A DNA stretch of 31,242 bases from Burkholderia sp. (GCA_030151225.1 JASLEG010000256.1:1-31242), one strand, 5' to 3'; positions 7,381 to 15,920 are shown, counted from the first letter of the stretch. Made by a program: numbers and translations. The notes: generated from the letters alone by a model not told the origin.

Positions 7381-8778
7381 ATGCCGCTCGCAGTCCATCC
7401 GTTCATTGCTCCGCTGATCGTCGCTTGCGCGCTGTTCATGGAGACGGTGGACGCCAACATCATCGTCACCGCCTTGCCGGCGATGGCGCGCGCCTTCGGT
7501 CACAACGCCGTCACGCTCAACATCGCGATCACCGCCTACGTGGTCGGGCTCGGCGTGTTCATCCCGATCTGCGGCTGGCTGGCCGACCGCTACGGCGCAC
7601 GCACCGTGTTCCGCACCGCGATCGGCATCTTCGTGCTGGGCTCGATCATGTGCGCGGCCTCCACCAATCTCGAGCTGTTCACGTTCGCGCGCTTCGTGCA
7701 GGGCGTGGGCGGCGCGATGATGGTGCCGGTGGGCCGCATCATCATCTTCCGCGCGGTGCCGCGTTCGGACCTGATCCGCGCGATGAACTACCTGAGCCTG
7801 CCCGCGCTGTTCGGCCCGGCCTTCGGCCCGCTGCTCGGCGGCTTCCTCACCACCTACCTGCACTGGCGCCTGATCTTCTTCATCAACGTGCCGGTCGGCA
7901 TCTACGGCATCTATCTCGCCAACAAGTACATCGCCAACACCCACGAGGCGAACCCGGGCCCGCTCGACTGGTTCGGATTCCTGCTGTCGGCGGCCGGCGC
8001 GGCGCTGCTGCTGATGGGGCTGACCATGATCGACGGCGCGCTGGTGAGCCCGCGCGACGCGGTGCTGATGTGCGTGGCCGGCGCACTACTGCTGGGCGGC
8101 TACGTGCTCTATGCACGGCGCGCCACGCTGCCGTTGCTCGAGCTGCGCTTCCTGAGGATTCCCACCTACCACGCGAGCGTGGTGGGTGGCTCGCTGTTCC
8201 GCATCGGGCTCGGCGCGGTGCCCTTCCTGCTGCCGCTCGCGCTGCAGGAAGGGCTCGGCATGAGCGCGTTCTCGTCGGGGCTGGTGACCTGTGCGTCGGC
8301 GGTCGGCGGCACGCTCTCCCGGATCCTGTCGCAGCGGCTGCTGCGGCGCTTCGGGTTTCGCCGCGTGCTGATGGTCAACGCGGCGCTGGCCGGGCTGTCG
8401 ATCATGATGTACGGCACCTTCCACCCCGGCATGGCGCTGTCCACGATCTGGATCATCGTGCTGATCGGCGGCATCTTCCCCGCGCTGCAGTTCACCAGCC
8501 TGAACTCCGTGATCTACGCGGAAATGGCGCCGCGCGACATCGGCCGCGCCACCAGCCTCGGCAGCGTGGTGCAGCAGATGTCGCTGGGCCTCGGCGTGAC
8601 CGTGGCCGGCATCGTGCTGCATCTGTCGATGGCCGCGCGCGGCCACGCGTCGGCGCAGTGGACCGATTTCTGGCCCGCGTTCGTGGTGGTGGGGCTGTGC
8701 TCGTTCGCCTCGATTCCGATCACGCGGCGGCTCGCGCCGAACGCCGGCGACGAGATCGCGCGCGGCAAGCGCGGCTGA
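7381..8778 (+). CDS. MFS transporter, DHA2 (EmrB/QacA) type
   Basis: 465 residues, largely hydrophobic, with about 14 predicted membrane segments. Motif C-like and A-like regions of drug:H+ antiporters are visible: METVDANIIVTALPAMARAFG in the first helix (the DHA2 family D-T/A-x-I-V-x-x-A-L-P motif) and GWLADRYGARTVFRTA in the loop after helix 2. It probably exports a toxic or small organic compound across the inner membrane using the proton gradient. It stands alone with no MFP or outer-membrane partner, so it is unlikely to form a tripartite EmrAB-like pump. The start at 7381 has no strong ribosome site; an ATG at 7438 is an alternative but would cut into helix 1. Substrate unknown. Confidence 0.9.
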   Translation: MPLAVHPFIAPLIVACALFMETVDANIIVTALPAMARAFGHNAVTLNIAITAYVVGLGVFIPICGWLADRYGARTVFRTAIGIFVLGSIMCAASTNLELFTFARFVQGVGGAMMVPVGRIIIFRAVPRSDLIRAMNYLSLPALFGPAFGPLLGGFLTTYLHWRLIFFINVPVGIYGIYLANKYIANTHEANPGPLDWFGFLLSAAGAALLLMGLTMIDGALVSPRDAVLMCVAGALLLGGYVLYARRATLPLLELRFLRIPTYHASVVGGSLFRIGLGAVPFLLPLALQEGLGMSAFSSGLVTCASAVGGTLSRILSQRLLRRFGFRRVLMVNAALAGLSIMMYGTFHPGMALSTIWIIVLIGGIFPALQFTSLNSVIYAEMAPRDIGRATSLGSVVQQMSLGLGVTVAGIVLHLSMAARGHASAQWTDFWPAFVVVGLCSFASIPITRRLAPNAGDEIARGKRG

Positions 8779-8908
8779 GCGAGGCGAGGAAACGAGCGGT
8801 GCGGCGGGCAGGTCGACGGGTGCGCCGTGCCGCGAAAACGCGCGCCACAAAGAAATCGGCGGACATCCACTTCGGCGATGAAGCCTGGTGAATGCCCGCT
8901 CGAATGTT

Positions 8909-8940
8909 TCCGGACGCGACGACGAATCGCCTCGTCCGGA
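8909..8940. terminator. stem-loop downstream of the MFS gene
   Basis: 8-bp perfect stem (TCCGGACG / CGTCCGGA) with a 16-base loop, 130 bases after the MFS stop. No T-run. The rest of 8779-9076 shows no gene; the last 120 bases become more AT-rich. Confidence 0.35.
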
Positions 8941-9076
8941 TTCGTTCCCTGCGTGCCATTGACATATGTGCGTCGGGAACAAAACCGGTCGCGCCAGATG
9001 ACGCGACATGAACGTCACTATAGGCAAAGCCGGCCGCGCAATCTGTCAACGATTGTCATAAGTATGGCGAAAGGAT

Positions 9077-9282
9077 GGCCTGGCGCAACTGCGGATCGAC
9101 ACGATCAACGTGGTGGCGCGCGGCCCCTACCTCGTGCTGTTCGGCCGGCTCGGCGCCGACGAGCCGCGCTGGCTCGACGAGCATCTGGCCGAGTGGCACG
9201 ACACGCCCGAGCTCGCCTTGGGCGAGGCGCCGCGCGAGCCGAAGGCGGCGCTGCTGGGGCGCGGAATCGGGCTCGGCCGTGC
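9077..9282 (+). pseudogene. coding-like remnant, family not recognised
   Basis: One frame here reads GLAQLRIDTINVVARGPYLV and continues with LVLFGRLGADEPRWLDEHLAEW and an Asp/Glu/Ala-rich run. Nearly every third codon position is G or C, and the composition is that of a folded protein, but there is no credible start: an ATG at 9064 is in another frame and the true frame is stopped at 9059-9061. It then reads into the antisense of the DUF1653 gene. The simplest explanation is a gene that lost its 5' end and its 3' end. I do not recognise the family. The limits given are approximate. Confidence 0.35.
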
Positions 9283-9504
9283 TCAGTCTCGCGGCAGTTC
9301 GCGAAAACGCGGCGTGCCGTCGGCCAGCGACTCGCGGAACATCGCTTCGGGCCGCACCCAGAGGCCGCGTGCATGCGGCCACAGATGCTCGTACACCACG
9401 AGCGATTCCTCGGTTTCGGAATGGCGCGCGACGCCGATCACGCGGTACAGGCCGCCCTTGTAGTGGCGATGGGTGGCGAGACGTTCGGCTTCCTGCTCGG
9501 TCAT
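9283..9504 (-). CDS. DUF1653 domain protein
   Basis: 73 residues. The DUF1653 pattern is clear: HRHYKGGLYRVIGVARHSETEE followed by LVVYEHLWPHARGLWVRPEAMF and ending F-x-x-L. These proteins are small, beta-rich, cytoplasmic and of unknown function; some are fused to other domains. The ATG at 9504 gives the whole domain with a short N-terminal extension. It is transcribed alone, convergent with the remnant at 9077 and divergent from the rhomboid gene at 9654. Confidence 0.85.
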   Translation of the reverse strand: MTEQEAERLATHRHYKGGLYRVIGVARHSETEESLVVYEHLWPHARGLWVRPEAMFRESLADGTPRFRELPRD

Positions 9505-9653
9505 GACGGGGCTCCGCGAAAACGAAAAGCGCGTATTGTAGGCGCGCGCGCCGGGCGCGGGCCAGAACCGGCGCCGAGCCGCTTATACTCGCCACACGCA
9601 CCCCGCGCCCCCCTGCGATCCCTGCGAATTCCGATCCCTGATCCCCGATCCCG

Positions 9654-10262
9654 ATGAACCGTTCCACCCGCGCCCTGAACGAGCGGCTCGAAGCCCGCGT
9701 CCTGCTGATCGTCCTGTTCGTCGGCTCGATGTGGGCCGTGTTCTTCTTCTCGCGGCTGTTCCCGTGGCTGCAGCTCGAGAATCACGGCGTGGTGCCGCGC
9801 ACGCCGAGCGGGCTGCAGGGCATCCTGTTCGCACCATGGCTGCACGCGAACCTGCGCCACATCATGTCCAACACGCCGGCGCTGCTGGTGCTGGGCTGGC
9901 TGTGCATGTGGCCGCGCCTGTCCAACTTCCGCGACGCCACCCTCGGCGCGATGCTCGGCGCGGGCCTGTGCGCCTGGCTGCTCGGCGCGCCGTATTCGGA
10001 TCATATCGGCGCGAGCGGCCTGGTATTCGGCTACGCGACCTATCTGGTCGCGCGCGGCCTGTACACGCGCAACCTGCTGGCGGTGCTGGTCGCGCTCGGG
10101 GTGGTGGGCGTGTACGGGCTCGGCATGGTGATGGGCGCGCTGCCGTTCACGCCGGGCGTGTCGTGGCAGAGCCACGTGGGCGGCGCGCTGGGCGGTTTTC
10201 TCGCGGCCCGCGCCGCGCACGGCGCGCGGCCCGCCACGGCGAGCGGGCCGGCGCGACGCTGA
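9654..10262 (+). CDS. rhomboid family intramembrane serine protease
   Basis: 202 residues with about six hydrophobic segments. The catalytic dyad is visible: the serine in HIGASGLVFGY (GxSG) and the histidine in SWQSHVGGALGGF. The HANLRHIMSN segment earlier is the usual rhomboid helix-2 motif that supplies the oxyanion hole. The enzyme would cut membrane-spanning substrates within the inner membrane. The length is that of a basic six-helix rhomboid with no extra domain. No strong ribosome site precedes the ATG at 9654, but the reading frame begins with a short basic cytoplasmic stretch as expected. It is convergent with the M20 peptidase gene, 39 bases away. The natural substrate cannot be inferred. 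Confidence 0.9.
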   Translation: MNRSTRALNERLEARVLLIVLFVGSMWAVFFFSRLFPWLQLENHGVVPRTPSGLQGILFAPWLHANLRHIMSNTPALLVLGWLCMWPRLSNFRDATLGAMLGAGLCAWLLGAPYSDHIGASGLVFGYATYLVARGLYTRNLLAVLVALGVVGVYGLGMVMGALPFTPGVSWQSHVGGALGGFLAARAAHGARPATASGPARR

Positions 10263-10301
10263 GCACGCGGGCACCGCAGGCGCCACCCATGCACCGCCGG
10301 T

Positions 10302-11756
10302 TCAGCGCGCGGCCGCGATCACGTCGGCGGTGGCAGCGGTCAGCTTCTTCGCGTACGGCACGTGCAGGAACTCGTTCGGCCCGTGCGCGTTCGACTTCGG
10401 CCCGAGCACCCCACACACCATGAACTGCGCCTTCGGGAAGCCTTCCTGCAGCACGTTCATGAGCGGAATCGTGCCGCCCAGGCCCATGTAGCCGCATGCG
10501 GCGCCGAAGTGGCGGCGCGATGCGTCGTCGAGCGAGGCGGCCAGCCACGGCGCCAGATCGGGCGCGTTCCAGCCGGTGGCCGCGCCTGCGTCGGGCTTGA
10601 AGGTGACCTTCGCGTTGTACGGCGCATCGAGCTCGAGCAGGCGCTTGAGCTCCTGCACGGCCTGCGCCGCGTCGACCAGCGGCGGCAGCCGCAGCGACAG
10701 CTTGAACACCGTCTTCGGCCGCAGCACGTTGCCGGCGTTCTCGAGCGGCGGCAGCCCGGCCGCGCCGGTCACGGCCAGCGACGGCCGCCAGGTGGAATTG
10801 AGCAGGGCCTCGCGCGGATCGGTGGTGGTCGGCAGCACGGGGCGGCCGTCCTGCCCGCAGGCCCACGGCAGCCCCTTCCACACCAGATCGCCAAGGATGC
10901 CGGCCGCGGCCTCGGTCTCGCGCAGCCGGCTCGCCGGAATCTCGCAGTGGAACACGCGCGGCAGCAGGTTGCCGCTCGAGGCGTCCTCGAGCCGCTCGAA
11001 CAGCTGGCGCATGATGCGGAAGCTCGACGGCGCGATGCCGCCGAACATGCCCGAATGCAGCCCCTCGTCGAGCACCTCCACCTGCAGATCGCCCGACACG
11101 AGGCCGCGCAGCGAGGTGGTCAGCCACAGCTGGTCGTAGTTGCCGGCGCCCGAGTCGAGGCACACCACCAGCCCGACCTGGCCGAGCCGCTCGCGCAGCG
11201 CGTCCACGTAGGGCAGCAGGTCGTAGCTGCCCGATTCCTCGCAGGTCTCGATCAGGCCCACGCAGCGCGGGCGCTCCACGCCCTGGGCGTCGAGCGCGGC
11301 CAGCGCGGTCAGGCTCGCGTAGATCGCGTAGCCGTCGTCGGCGCCACCGCGGCCGTACAACTTGCCGTTCTCGTACTTCGGCGTCCACGGGCCGAGATCG
11401 GCGCGCCAGCCGTCGAATTCGGGCTGCTTGTCGAGGTGGCCGTACAGCAGGATCGTGTCGGTGGTGCCCGAGCGCGTGGCCGGCGCATCGAAGAAGATCA
11501 CCGGCGTGCGGCCCGGCAGGCGCACGATCTCGACCTTCAGCCCGCGCACGGGCTGGCGCTCGGCCCATTGCGCCGCATCCGTCACCACGCGTTCGAGCAG
11601 CCCGCGCGGCTCCCAGCCGGGATCGAAGGCGGGGCTCTTGGCGGGAATCGCGATGTAGTCGGTCAGCTGGTGAACGATCTCGTCGTTCCATTTGCGCTCG
11701 ATGAAGTCGTTGAGGCGATCGTGATCGAGGGCGGTATCGGTGGCGGCTGTCGTCAT
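10302..11756 (-). CDS. M20 family metallopeptidase (dipeptidase)
   Basis: 484 residues from the ATG at 11756; a longer TTG start at 11783 is less likely. M20 zinc motifs are in order: LLYGHLDKQPEFDGW (HxD), YGRGGADDGYAIY (bridging Asp with the GRG-x-DDG block), ETCEESGSYDL (catalytic and metal Glu), an Asp in CLDSGAGNYDQLW, and a late His. HSGMFGG in the middle marks the dimerisation/lid domain. The overall pattern matches dipeptidases related to carnosinase and Cys-Gly dipeptidase that use a di-metal centre in the cytoplasm. It is therefore a broad or non-specific dipeptidase. It is transcribed towards the rhomboid gene and shares no operon with the ftrA gene upstream, which is 92 bases away on the same strand and could be co-transcribed weakly. 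Confidence 0.9.
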   Translation of the reverse strand: MTTAATDTALDHDRLNDFIERKWNDEIVHQLTDYIAIPAKSPAFDPGWEPRGLLERVVTDAAQWAERQPVRGLKVEIVRLPGRTPVIFFDAPATRSGTTDTILLYGHLDKQPEFDGWRADLGPWTPKYENGKLYGRGGADDGYAIYASLTALAALDAQGVERPRCVGLIETCEESGSYDLLPYVDALRERLGQVGLVVCLDSGAGNYDQLWLTTSLRGLVSGDLQVEVLDEGLHSGMFGGIAPSSFRIMRQLFERLEDASSGNLLPRVFHCEIPASRLRETEAAAGILGDLVWKGLPWACGQDGRPVLPTTTDPREALLNSTWRPSLAVTGAAGLPPLENAGNVLRPKTVFKLSLRLPPLVDAAQAVQELKRLLELDAPYNAKVTFKPDAGAATGWNAPDLAPWLAASLDDASRRHFGAACGYMGLGGTIPLMNVLQEGFPKAQFMVCGVLGPKSNAHGPNEFLHVPYAKKLTAATADVIAAAR

Positions 11757-11847
11757 GGTCGTGGGGAAACCGGTGGGGACCAAAATGCCGATGATAGCGC
11801 CGATGCGCGAGCGCGGCGGCGCCGCGACGCTCGGCCAGGCGCCGCGT

Positions 11848-12804
11848 TCAGCGCGCGTCGAAACCGCGCCGGTAGGCGGCGGGGCTGACCGCCGCGATGC
11901 GCCGGAAGTGGCGGCGCAGCGATTCCTCCGAGCCGAAGCCCGCGAGCGCCGCGACCCGCGCGAGCGGCAGCGCCGGATTCGCCTCGAGCATGTCCTTGGC
12001 CACGCCCACCCGCTCGCGGATCAGCCACGCATACGGCGCGAGGCCGGTGGCGTCGCGGAACTGCCGCTGCAGCGTGCGCGCGCTCATCGCCGCGCGCTCG
12101 GCCAGCGAGGCCAGCGTATGCGGCTCGGCCGCGTGCTCGCGCATCCAGTCGATCAGCCGCGCGAGCCGGTCCTGGCCGTCGGGCGCGACCGGGCGCGGCA
12201 CGAACTGCGCCTGGCCGCCGTCGCGGTGCGGTGGCAGCACGAGCCGCTGCGCCACGCGGTTCGCCACCGCGCTGCCGTAGTCGCGCCGCACCAGGTGCAT
12301 CAGCATGTCGAGCCCCGCGGCCGAGCCGGCCGAGGTGACGATCGCGCCCTCGTCCACGTACAGCGCGTCGGCATTCACGCGCAGCGCCGGATAGCGTGCG
12401 CGCAGCCGCTCCACGTAGCGCCAGTGGGTGGTGACGGTCAGGCCGTCGAGCACGCCGGCCGCGGCCAGCACGAACACCCCCGAGCAGATCGAGCAAAGCC
12501 GTGCGCCGCGCCGATGGGCCGCGCGCAGCTTGCGCAGCAGCGGCTCGGGCGGCGCCTCGTCCGGATCGCGCCAGCCCGGGATCACGATGGTGTCGGCGCG
12601 GTCGAGCATGGCCAGCCGGTGCGGCGCGGCCACGGTGATGCCGCCCGCCGCGCGGATCGGCCCCGGCTCGCTCGCGCACACGGCGAAGCGGTACCAGTCC
12701 ACCTCCAGCTCCGGGCGCGGCAGTGCGAACAGCTCCACCACGCAGCCGAATTCGAAGGTGCAGAGGCGATCGTAGGCGAGGGCGACGACGAGATGATCCG
12801 ACAT
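11848..12804 (-). CDS. ftrA: FtrA-like AraC family regulator with DJ-1/PfpI domain
   Basis: 318 residues. The N-terminal 190 residues form a DJ-1/PfpI-like (glutamine amidotransferase-like) sensor domain, with IVIPGWRDPDEAPPEPLLRKL and the nucleophile-elbow-like RLCSICSGVFVLAAAGVLDG. The C-terminal part has two AraC helix-turn-helix motifs: HTLASLAERAAMSARTLQRQFRD and LPLARVAALAGFGSEESLRRHFRR. The order and length match FtrA/GlxA-type activators. It is divergent from the rhodanese gene at 12909, with 104 bases between the start codons; this pair recurs in Gram-negative genomes, and FtrA probably controls the rhodanese gene. The effector is unknown. Confidence 0.9.
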   Translation of the reverse strand: MSDHLVVALAYDRLCTFEFGCVVELFALPRPELEVDWYRFAVCASEPGPIRAAGGITVAAPHRLAMLDRADTIVIPGWRDPDEAPPEPLLRKLRAAHRRGARLCSICSGVFVLAAAGVLDGLTVTTHWRYVERLRARYPALRVNADALYVDEGAIVTSAGSAAGLDMLMHLVRRDYGSAVANRVAQRLVLPPHRDGGQAQFVPRPVAPDGQDRLARLIDWMREHAAEPHTLASLAERAAMSARTLQRQFRDATGLAPYAWLIRERVGVAKDMLEANPALPLARVAALAGFGSEESLRRHFRRIAAVSPAAYRRGFDAR

Positions 12805-12908
12805 GGCGAGATGTTACCGGAACTTGACGATCGTGCCACTGTCGGGTGCGGCCCGCCATCATCATACTGAATGCTCCGACACCGATTCCCGAAGGAGCCC
12901 GAATCATC

Positions 12909-13319
12909 ATGTCCCACGTCACCGAAGTGCCCGCCGCCGACAGCGCCTCCGCCCTCGAACGCTTCTCGCAATCGCTGCGCCACGAAACCGATTGCTGGGA
13001 CGTGCATCACGCCCTGAATTCCGGCGACGCCGATTTCGTGCTGCTCGACGTTCGCAGTCCCGAACTTTTCGCCAAGGCACATATTCCGGGCGCGATCAAT
13101 CTTCCGCACCGCAAGATCGTCGAAGGCACGCTATCGAAATTTTCAATCGAGACGATATTCGTCGTCTATTGTGCGGGGCCACATTGCAACGGCGCGACCC
13201 GCGCGGCGGTCCGCCTGGCTCGGCTCGGAAGGCCCGTGAAGCTTATGCCGGGCGGGATGACGGGGTGGTACGACGAGGGGTTCGCGGTGGATAACGGCGC
13301 GGTAACACAATCACAATAG
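12909..13319 (+). CDS. rhodanese-like domain protein
   Basis: 136 residues from the ATG at 12909, with AGGAG about 12 bases upstream; an in-frame ATG at 12846 is less likely. Single rhodanese domain: DFVLLDVRSPELFAKAHIPGAINLPHR (CH2A-like region) and the active-site loop VYCAGPHCNGATRAA, where the first Cys is the persulfide-carrying residue. HIPGAINLPH and the GGMTGW segment near the end complete the fold. It would move sulfane sulfur from a donor to an acceptor in the cytoplasm. The second Cys in the loop (CAGPHC) could form a disulfide with the first. It is paired with ftrA, which reads the other way. Confidence 0.9.
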   Translation: MSHVTEVPAADSASALERFSQSLRHETDCWDVHHALNSGDADFVLLDVRSPELFAKAHIPGAINLPHRKIVEGTLSKFSIETIFVVYCAGPHCNGATRAAVRLARLGRPVKLMPGGMTGWYDEGFAVDNGAVTQSQ

Positions 13320-13323
13320 TGTC

Positions 13324-13351
13324 GTGCACGGCAATAATTTGTTGCCTGCAC
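13324..13351. terminator. hairpin just after the rhodanese stop
   Basis: About 10 paired bases (GTGCACGGCAA with TTGCCTGCAC, one bulged C) and a TAATTTG loop, starting four bases after the stop codon. It may end the rhodanese transcript or be a binding site in the leader of the next gene. Confidence 0.4.
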
Positions 13352-13427
13352 AACAGCCGAAAAAGCGCGACAATCTGTCCCACTGCAGTCGGTTACGTCG
13401 CACTGCAACACGGAAGGAGTCAATCCT

Positions 13428-13754
13428 ATGCAGATGAATGTCCTGTTCCAGCTCGTCGGGGCAGTTGTCGCGATCGCGCTCTATTTTCTGCCGGCGATCG
13501 TCGCCGACCGTCGCGGTCGTCACGACAAGCTGACCCTGGCCCTGTTCAACGCGGTATTCGGCTGGACCGGCATCGGCTGGCTGATGACGCTGTACTGGGC
13601 CTGCCTGCCGAACCCGGCCCGCAACCTCGCGAGCAACATCGTCCAGACCCGCCGCTCGATCAGCATGAACACGTTTTCCAGCGGCCTGATGGACCGTGTG
13701 CAGAACCGCGTGGCGCTGCAGCAGGCCTGGATCGAGAAGCAGCAGGATCGCTGA
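13428..13754 (+). CDS. superinfection immunity-type membrane protein
   Basis: 108 residues. AAGGAG 8 bases before the ATG supports the start. Two hydrophobic helices flank a short basic loop: LVGAVVAIALYFLPAIVADRRGR, then ALFNAVFGWTGIGWLMTLYWAC. The FLPAIVA-x-x-R and LFNAVFGWTGIGW blocks are the signature of the superinfection-immunity family named after the phage T4 Imm protein, which blocks DNA entry of related phages. Bacterial chromosomal members are common and most have no proven phage role. The C-terminal 45 residues (ARNLASNIVQTRR onwards) are a soluble helical extension. No prophage genes surround it, so it should not be taken as proof of a defence system. Confidence 0.8.
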   Translation: MQMNVLFQLVGAVVAIALYFLPAIVADRRGRHDKLTLALFNAVFGWTGIGWLMTLYWACLPNPARNLASNIVQTRRSISMNTFSSGLMDRVQNRVALQQAWIEKQQDR

Positions 13755-13939
13755 AGTCGCCGGCAACGGCGCCCGCCGTTGCCCGATGTCCGCCGTCGCC
13801 GAGCCGTTGCGGCCCCCGCTTCCGGATTTCCCCGCGTCACCGCCCGCGTTGCCCCTGCCCTCTGCTGCGTTCGCCGCTGTTGCTGCCGGTCCAGTCCGCC
13901 TTGGGTCCGACGCGCGTGCGTTTTGCGCGCGTAAACGAC

Positions 13940-13963
13940 GACGCGCCCGTCACCGGGCGCGTC
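13940..13963. terminator. stem-loop between convergent genes
   Basis: Perfect 10-bp stem GACGCGCCCG / CGGGCGCGTC with a TCAC loop, between the immunity-type gene and the convergent DUF2158 gene. The remaining 13755-14006 sequence shows no gene. Confidence 0.6.
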
Positions 13964-14006
13964 GAATCGGGAAATCGGAAGAAAGAGTGGGCGCGAGCAG
14001 CCTCGC

Positions 14007-14273
14007 TCAGATCGCCAGATTGCCGTACCAGCCGAAGCTGCTGCGCAGGCTCGCGCGGCCGGCCGTGATGGTGGTGGGCTCGCCCACCACGGTTTCCACG
14101 GGGAAGCGCTGCTGGCGGAAATCGCCGCTCGCGTCGAACCACTGGCACGTCACCCAGGCTTCGCCGGCGGCCGAGCCGACGAAGGTGACCGTCATGCGCG
14201 GCCCGCCAGTCTTGAGCGTCACGACGTCGCCGATGCGCGGCGACGCGACGCGAATATCGTGTGCTGTAGTCAT
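14007..14273 (-). CDS. DUF2158 (YodC-like) small protein
   Basis: 88 residues; the ATG at 14273 is preceded by a GAGGC element. The pattern RIGDVVTLKTGGPRMTVTFV, then VTCQWFDASGDFRQQRFPVETV, is that of DUF2158/YodC proteins: small beta-barrel-like cytoplasmic proteins of unknown function. The residues before the first family block and the C-terminal tail (ASLRSSFGWYGNLAI) lie outside it. A longer in-frame start (14369) would run through AT-rich leader DNA and is rejected. No operon partner. Confidence 0.8.
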   Translation of the reverse strand: MTTAHDIRVASPRIGDVVTLKTGGPRMTVTFVGSAAGEAWVTCQWFDASGDFRQQRFPVETVVGEPTTITAGRASLRSSFGWYGNLAI

Positions 14274-14592
14274 GGCCCTGCCTCTCGGATTGATGTTCGG
14301 ATAATCACCGGCCTCACCGGTTTCAAGCAGACTATCAACGAAAAAAATCCAAGACAAGCAATCTTTCATGCTTCCTTTTTCGCCAATTCCGGATTGCCGG
14401 AAATCGACCTGTCATCCTTGTCAGGCAAGCCTCTGGCGGATGTCGGCAACGCCATTTCCAGCCTGTCGGATTTGACTGTTTTTTGACGACTTCGAATGCA
14501 TTCGCGAATCACGGCATTCGATTATTGCGGGGCGATCGGTCCCGGAATTCGGTGACGGCGCGCGTCATTCATCACGGGAAAATGCCGCCGGA
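14274..14592. other. AT-rich intergenic region
   Basis: About 320 bases between two minus-strand genes. It includes a T-run at 14479-14484, a perfect 12-base palindrome CGAATGCATTCG at 14493-14504, and one short open frame (14259-14486) without a ribosome site. Most likely this is the DUF2158 promoter plus the end of the RpiR transcript. Confidence 0.45.
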
Positions 14593-15453
14593 TCAGGCCA
14601 GATAGGCGCCGCGCGCATGCAATTCCGCTTCGGCGCGTTCGAGTTCGGCCACCGCCTCGCTGCCCTCGAGCGCGAGCAGCTGCGCCACCAGTGCCTCGGC
14701 CAGCGCGTGCGCGCCCACCAGCGACGGGAAGAACGACGGGCTCTCGTGCGAGAACAGCAGCGACTGGTCGGCCAGCAGCGCGACCGGCGACACCGCGCTG
14801 TCGGTGATCGCCACCACCTTGCTGCCGCGCTCGCGGGCGGTGGTCGCCACCCGCGTGGCCTCGGCCGAATACGGCGCGAAGCTGACGATCACGGTCACGC
14901 CCTGGGTCGACACGGCACGCAGCTCCATGTCGAGCGAGCCGGCCACGCCGGTCAGCAACGACACGCTGGGGCGGAACAGCCGATACGCATAGACGAAGCC
15001 GAACGCCACCGGGTAGCACGAGCGGAAGCCGGCCACATGCACGTGCCGGGCGCGTCGGATCAGCCTGGCCGCGTCGGCCAGCGCGCGCGCGTTCTGCGCG
15101 GCGGTGCCGGCCAGGTTCTGCTGCTGGGCCGCCAGCAGGTCGTGCGCGAGCGCGGCCCTGGCGCCGGACTTGACGAGCGAGCGAGCGCGCTGCGTCATCG
15201 GCGCGGGCCGGGTGCGCACCCGCTCCACGAACAGGTCGCGCATCTCGTTCCAGCCGGGGAAGCCGAACAGCTGCGCGAGCCGCACGAGCGAGGCCGGCTG
15301 CACCTGCGCGCGCTGCGCGACCTTGCGCATCGACGACACGGCCACCTCGTCGGGATGATCGAGCAGGAACGCGGCGCCAACCTGGAATTGCGGGCTCAGC
15401 TCGGGGAACTGCGCGCGGATCAGGCACGCGAGGGCATCGAAATCGGCGGGCAT
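14593..15453 (-). CDS. RpiR/MurR family transcriptional regulator with SIS domain
   Basis: 286 residues from the ATG at 15453. The N-terminal 75 residues form the RpiR helix-turn-helix: FLLDHPDEVAVSSMRKVAQRAQVQPASLVRLAQLFGFPGWNEMRDLF. The rest is a sugar isomerase (SIS) sensor domain, with RHVHVAGFRSCYPVAFGFVYAYRLF, the phosphosugar-binding-like VIVSFAPYSAEATRVA and KVVAITDSAVSPVALLADQSLL. Members bind a phosphorylated sugar or sugar acid and control nearby catabolic genes. Here no sugar gene is adjacent; the gene ends the conserved left flank, and downstream of its start lies the boundary of the biosynthetic cluster. A role in controlling that cluster is possible but there is no direct evidence. 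Confidence 0.88.
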   Translation of the reverse strand: MPADFDALACLIRAQFPELSPQFQVGAAFLLDHPDEVAVSSMRKVAQRAQVQPASLVRLAQLFGFPGWNEMRDLFVERVRTRPAPMTQRARSLVKSGARAALAHDLLAAQQQNLAGTAAQNARALADAARLIRRARHVHVAGFRSCYPVAFGFVYAYRLFRPSVSLLTGVAGSLDMELRAVSTQGVTVIVSFAPYSAEATRVATTARERGSKVVAITDSAVSPVALLADQSLLFSHESPSFFPSLVGAHALAEALVAQLLALEGSEAVAELERAEAELHARGAYLA

Positions 15454-15599
15454 CGTGGCGGGCGGGCGAGGAGCGGAAAACGGGCGCACATGGTATCACC
15501 GGGCCGGGCGCGGCCCCGCTCGCCGCCGCCAGATCGGGACGATGCGCCGACGCACCCGCGCATCGTCGCGCCACGCTCACGCCCACCCACCCACCAGCC

Positions 15600-15803
15600 G
15601 GCGCCGACGTCACGGCCGCGCCGCCGATCGTGCTGCTGCACGATTGGCTCGGCTGCGTGGCGCTGTGGCGCGACTTTCCCGCCGACCCCGCGCAGTGCGC
15701 GCGGCCCGAGCGCCACCACGGCGAGCGTGCGCGCCGGGTGCTCGACCCGGGCTTTGCGCAGCGGTCGCTCGACGCCACGCCCGCGTTCGCTCCCTTGATT
15801 TAA
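15600..15803 (+). pseudogene. alpha/beta hydrolase N-terminal remnant
   Basis: One frame reads AAPPIVLLHDWLGCVALWRDFPAD. This is the first strand of an alpha/beta hydrolase with its oxyanion-hole motif (LLHDWLGC, equivalent to HG in most members) and the usual W-x-x-F/L helix. After about 24 residues the similarity stops and the frame continues through Arg-rich residues to a TAA at 15801. No ATG with a ribosome site precedes it, and the catalytic GxSxG, Asp and His segments are missing. It seems to be the truncated end of a gene broken where the AT-rich cluster leader begins. The 5' limit is approximate. Confidence 0.4.
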
Positions 15804-15920
15804 AAGGGAAAATTATTTTGATATTCAATCCCCATTGAAACGGCATCTTTTTTCGTTTTGTTTTTGTTATCGCAACCCCTCATTAAAATCAAAAAACCTC
15901 AAAAAAAATCTAGACAGACG

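Noticed and set aside
5275..7944. 889-codon open frame on the minus strand
   Set aside because: It is an out-of-frame shadow of the trehalase and MFS genes with Arg/Ala/His-rich composition typical of high-GC antisense frames; the trehalase frame has clear family motifs.
13428..13754. Phage-defence island around the superinfection-immunity-type gene
   Set aside because: No phage, toxin-antitoxin or restriction genes nearby; single chromosomal members of this family are common.
14259..14486. 75-codon frame ending in LPEIDLSSLSGKPLADVGNA
   Set aside because: The last part looks protein-like, but there is no ribosome site or credible start, and it begins in the DUF2158 gene on the other strand. 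Conservation data would be needed.
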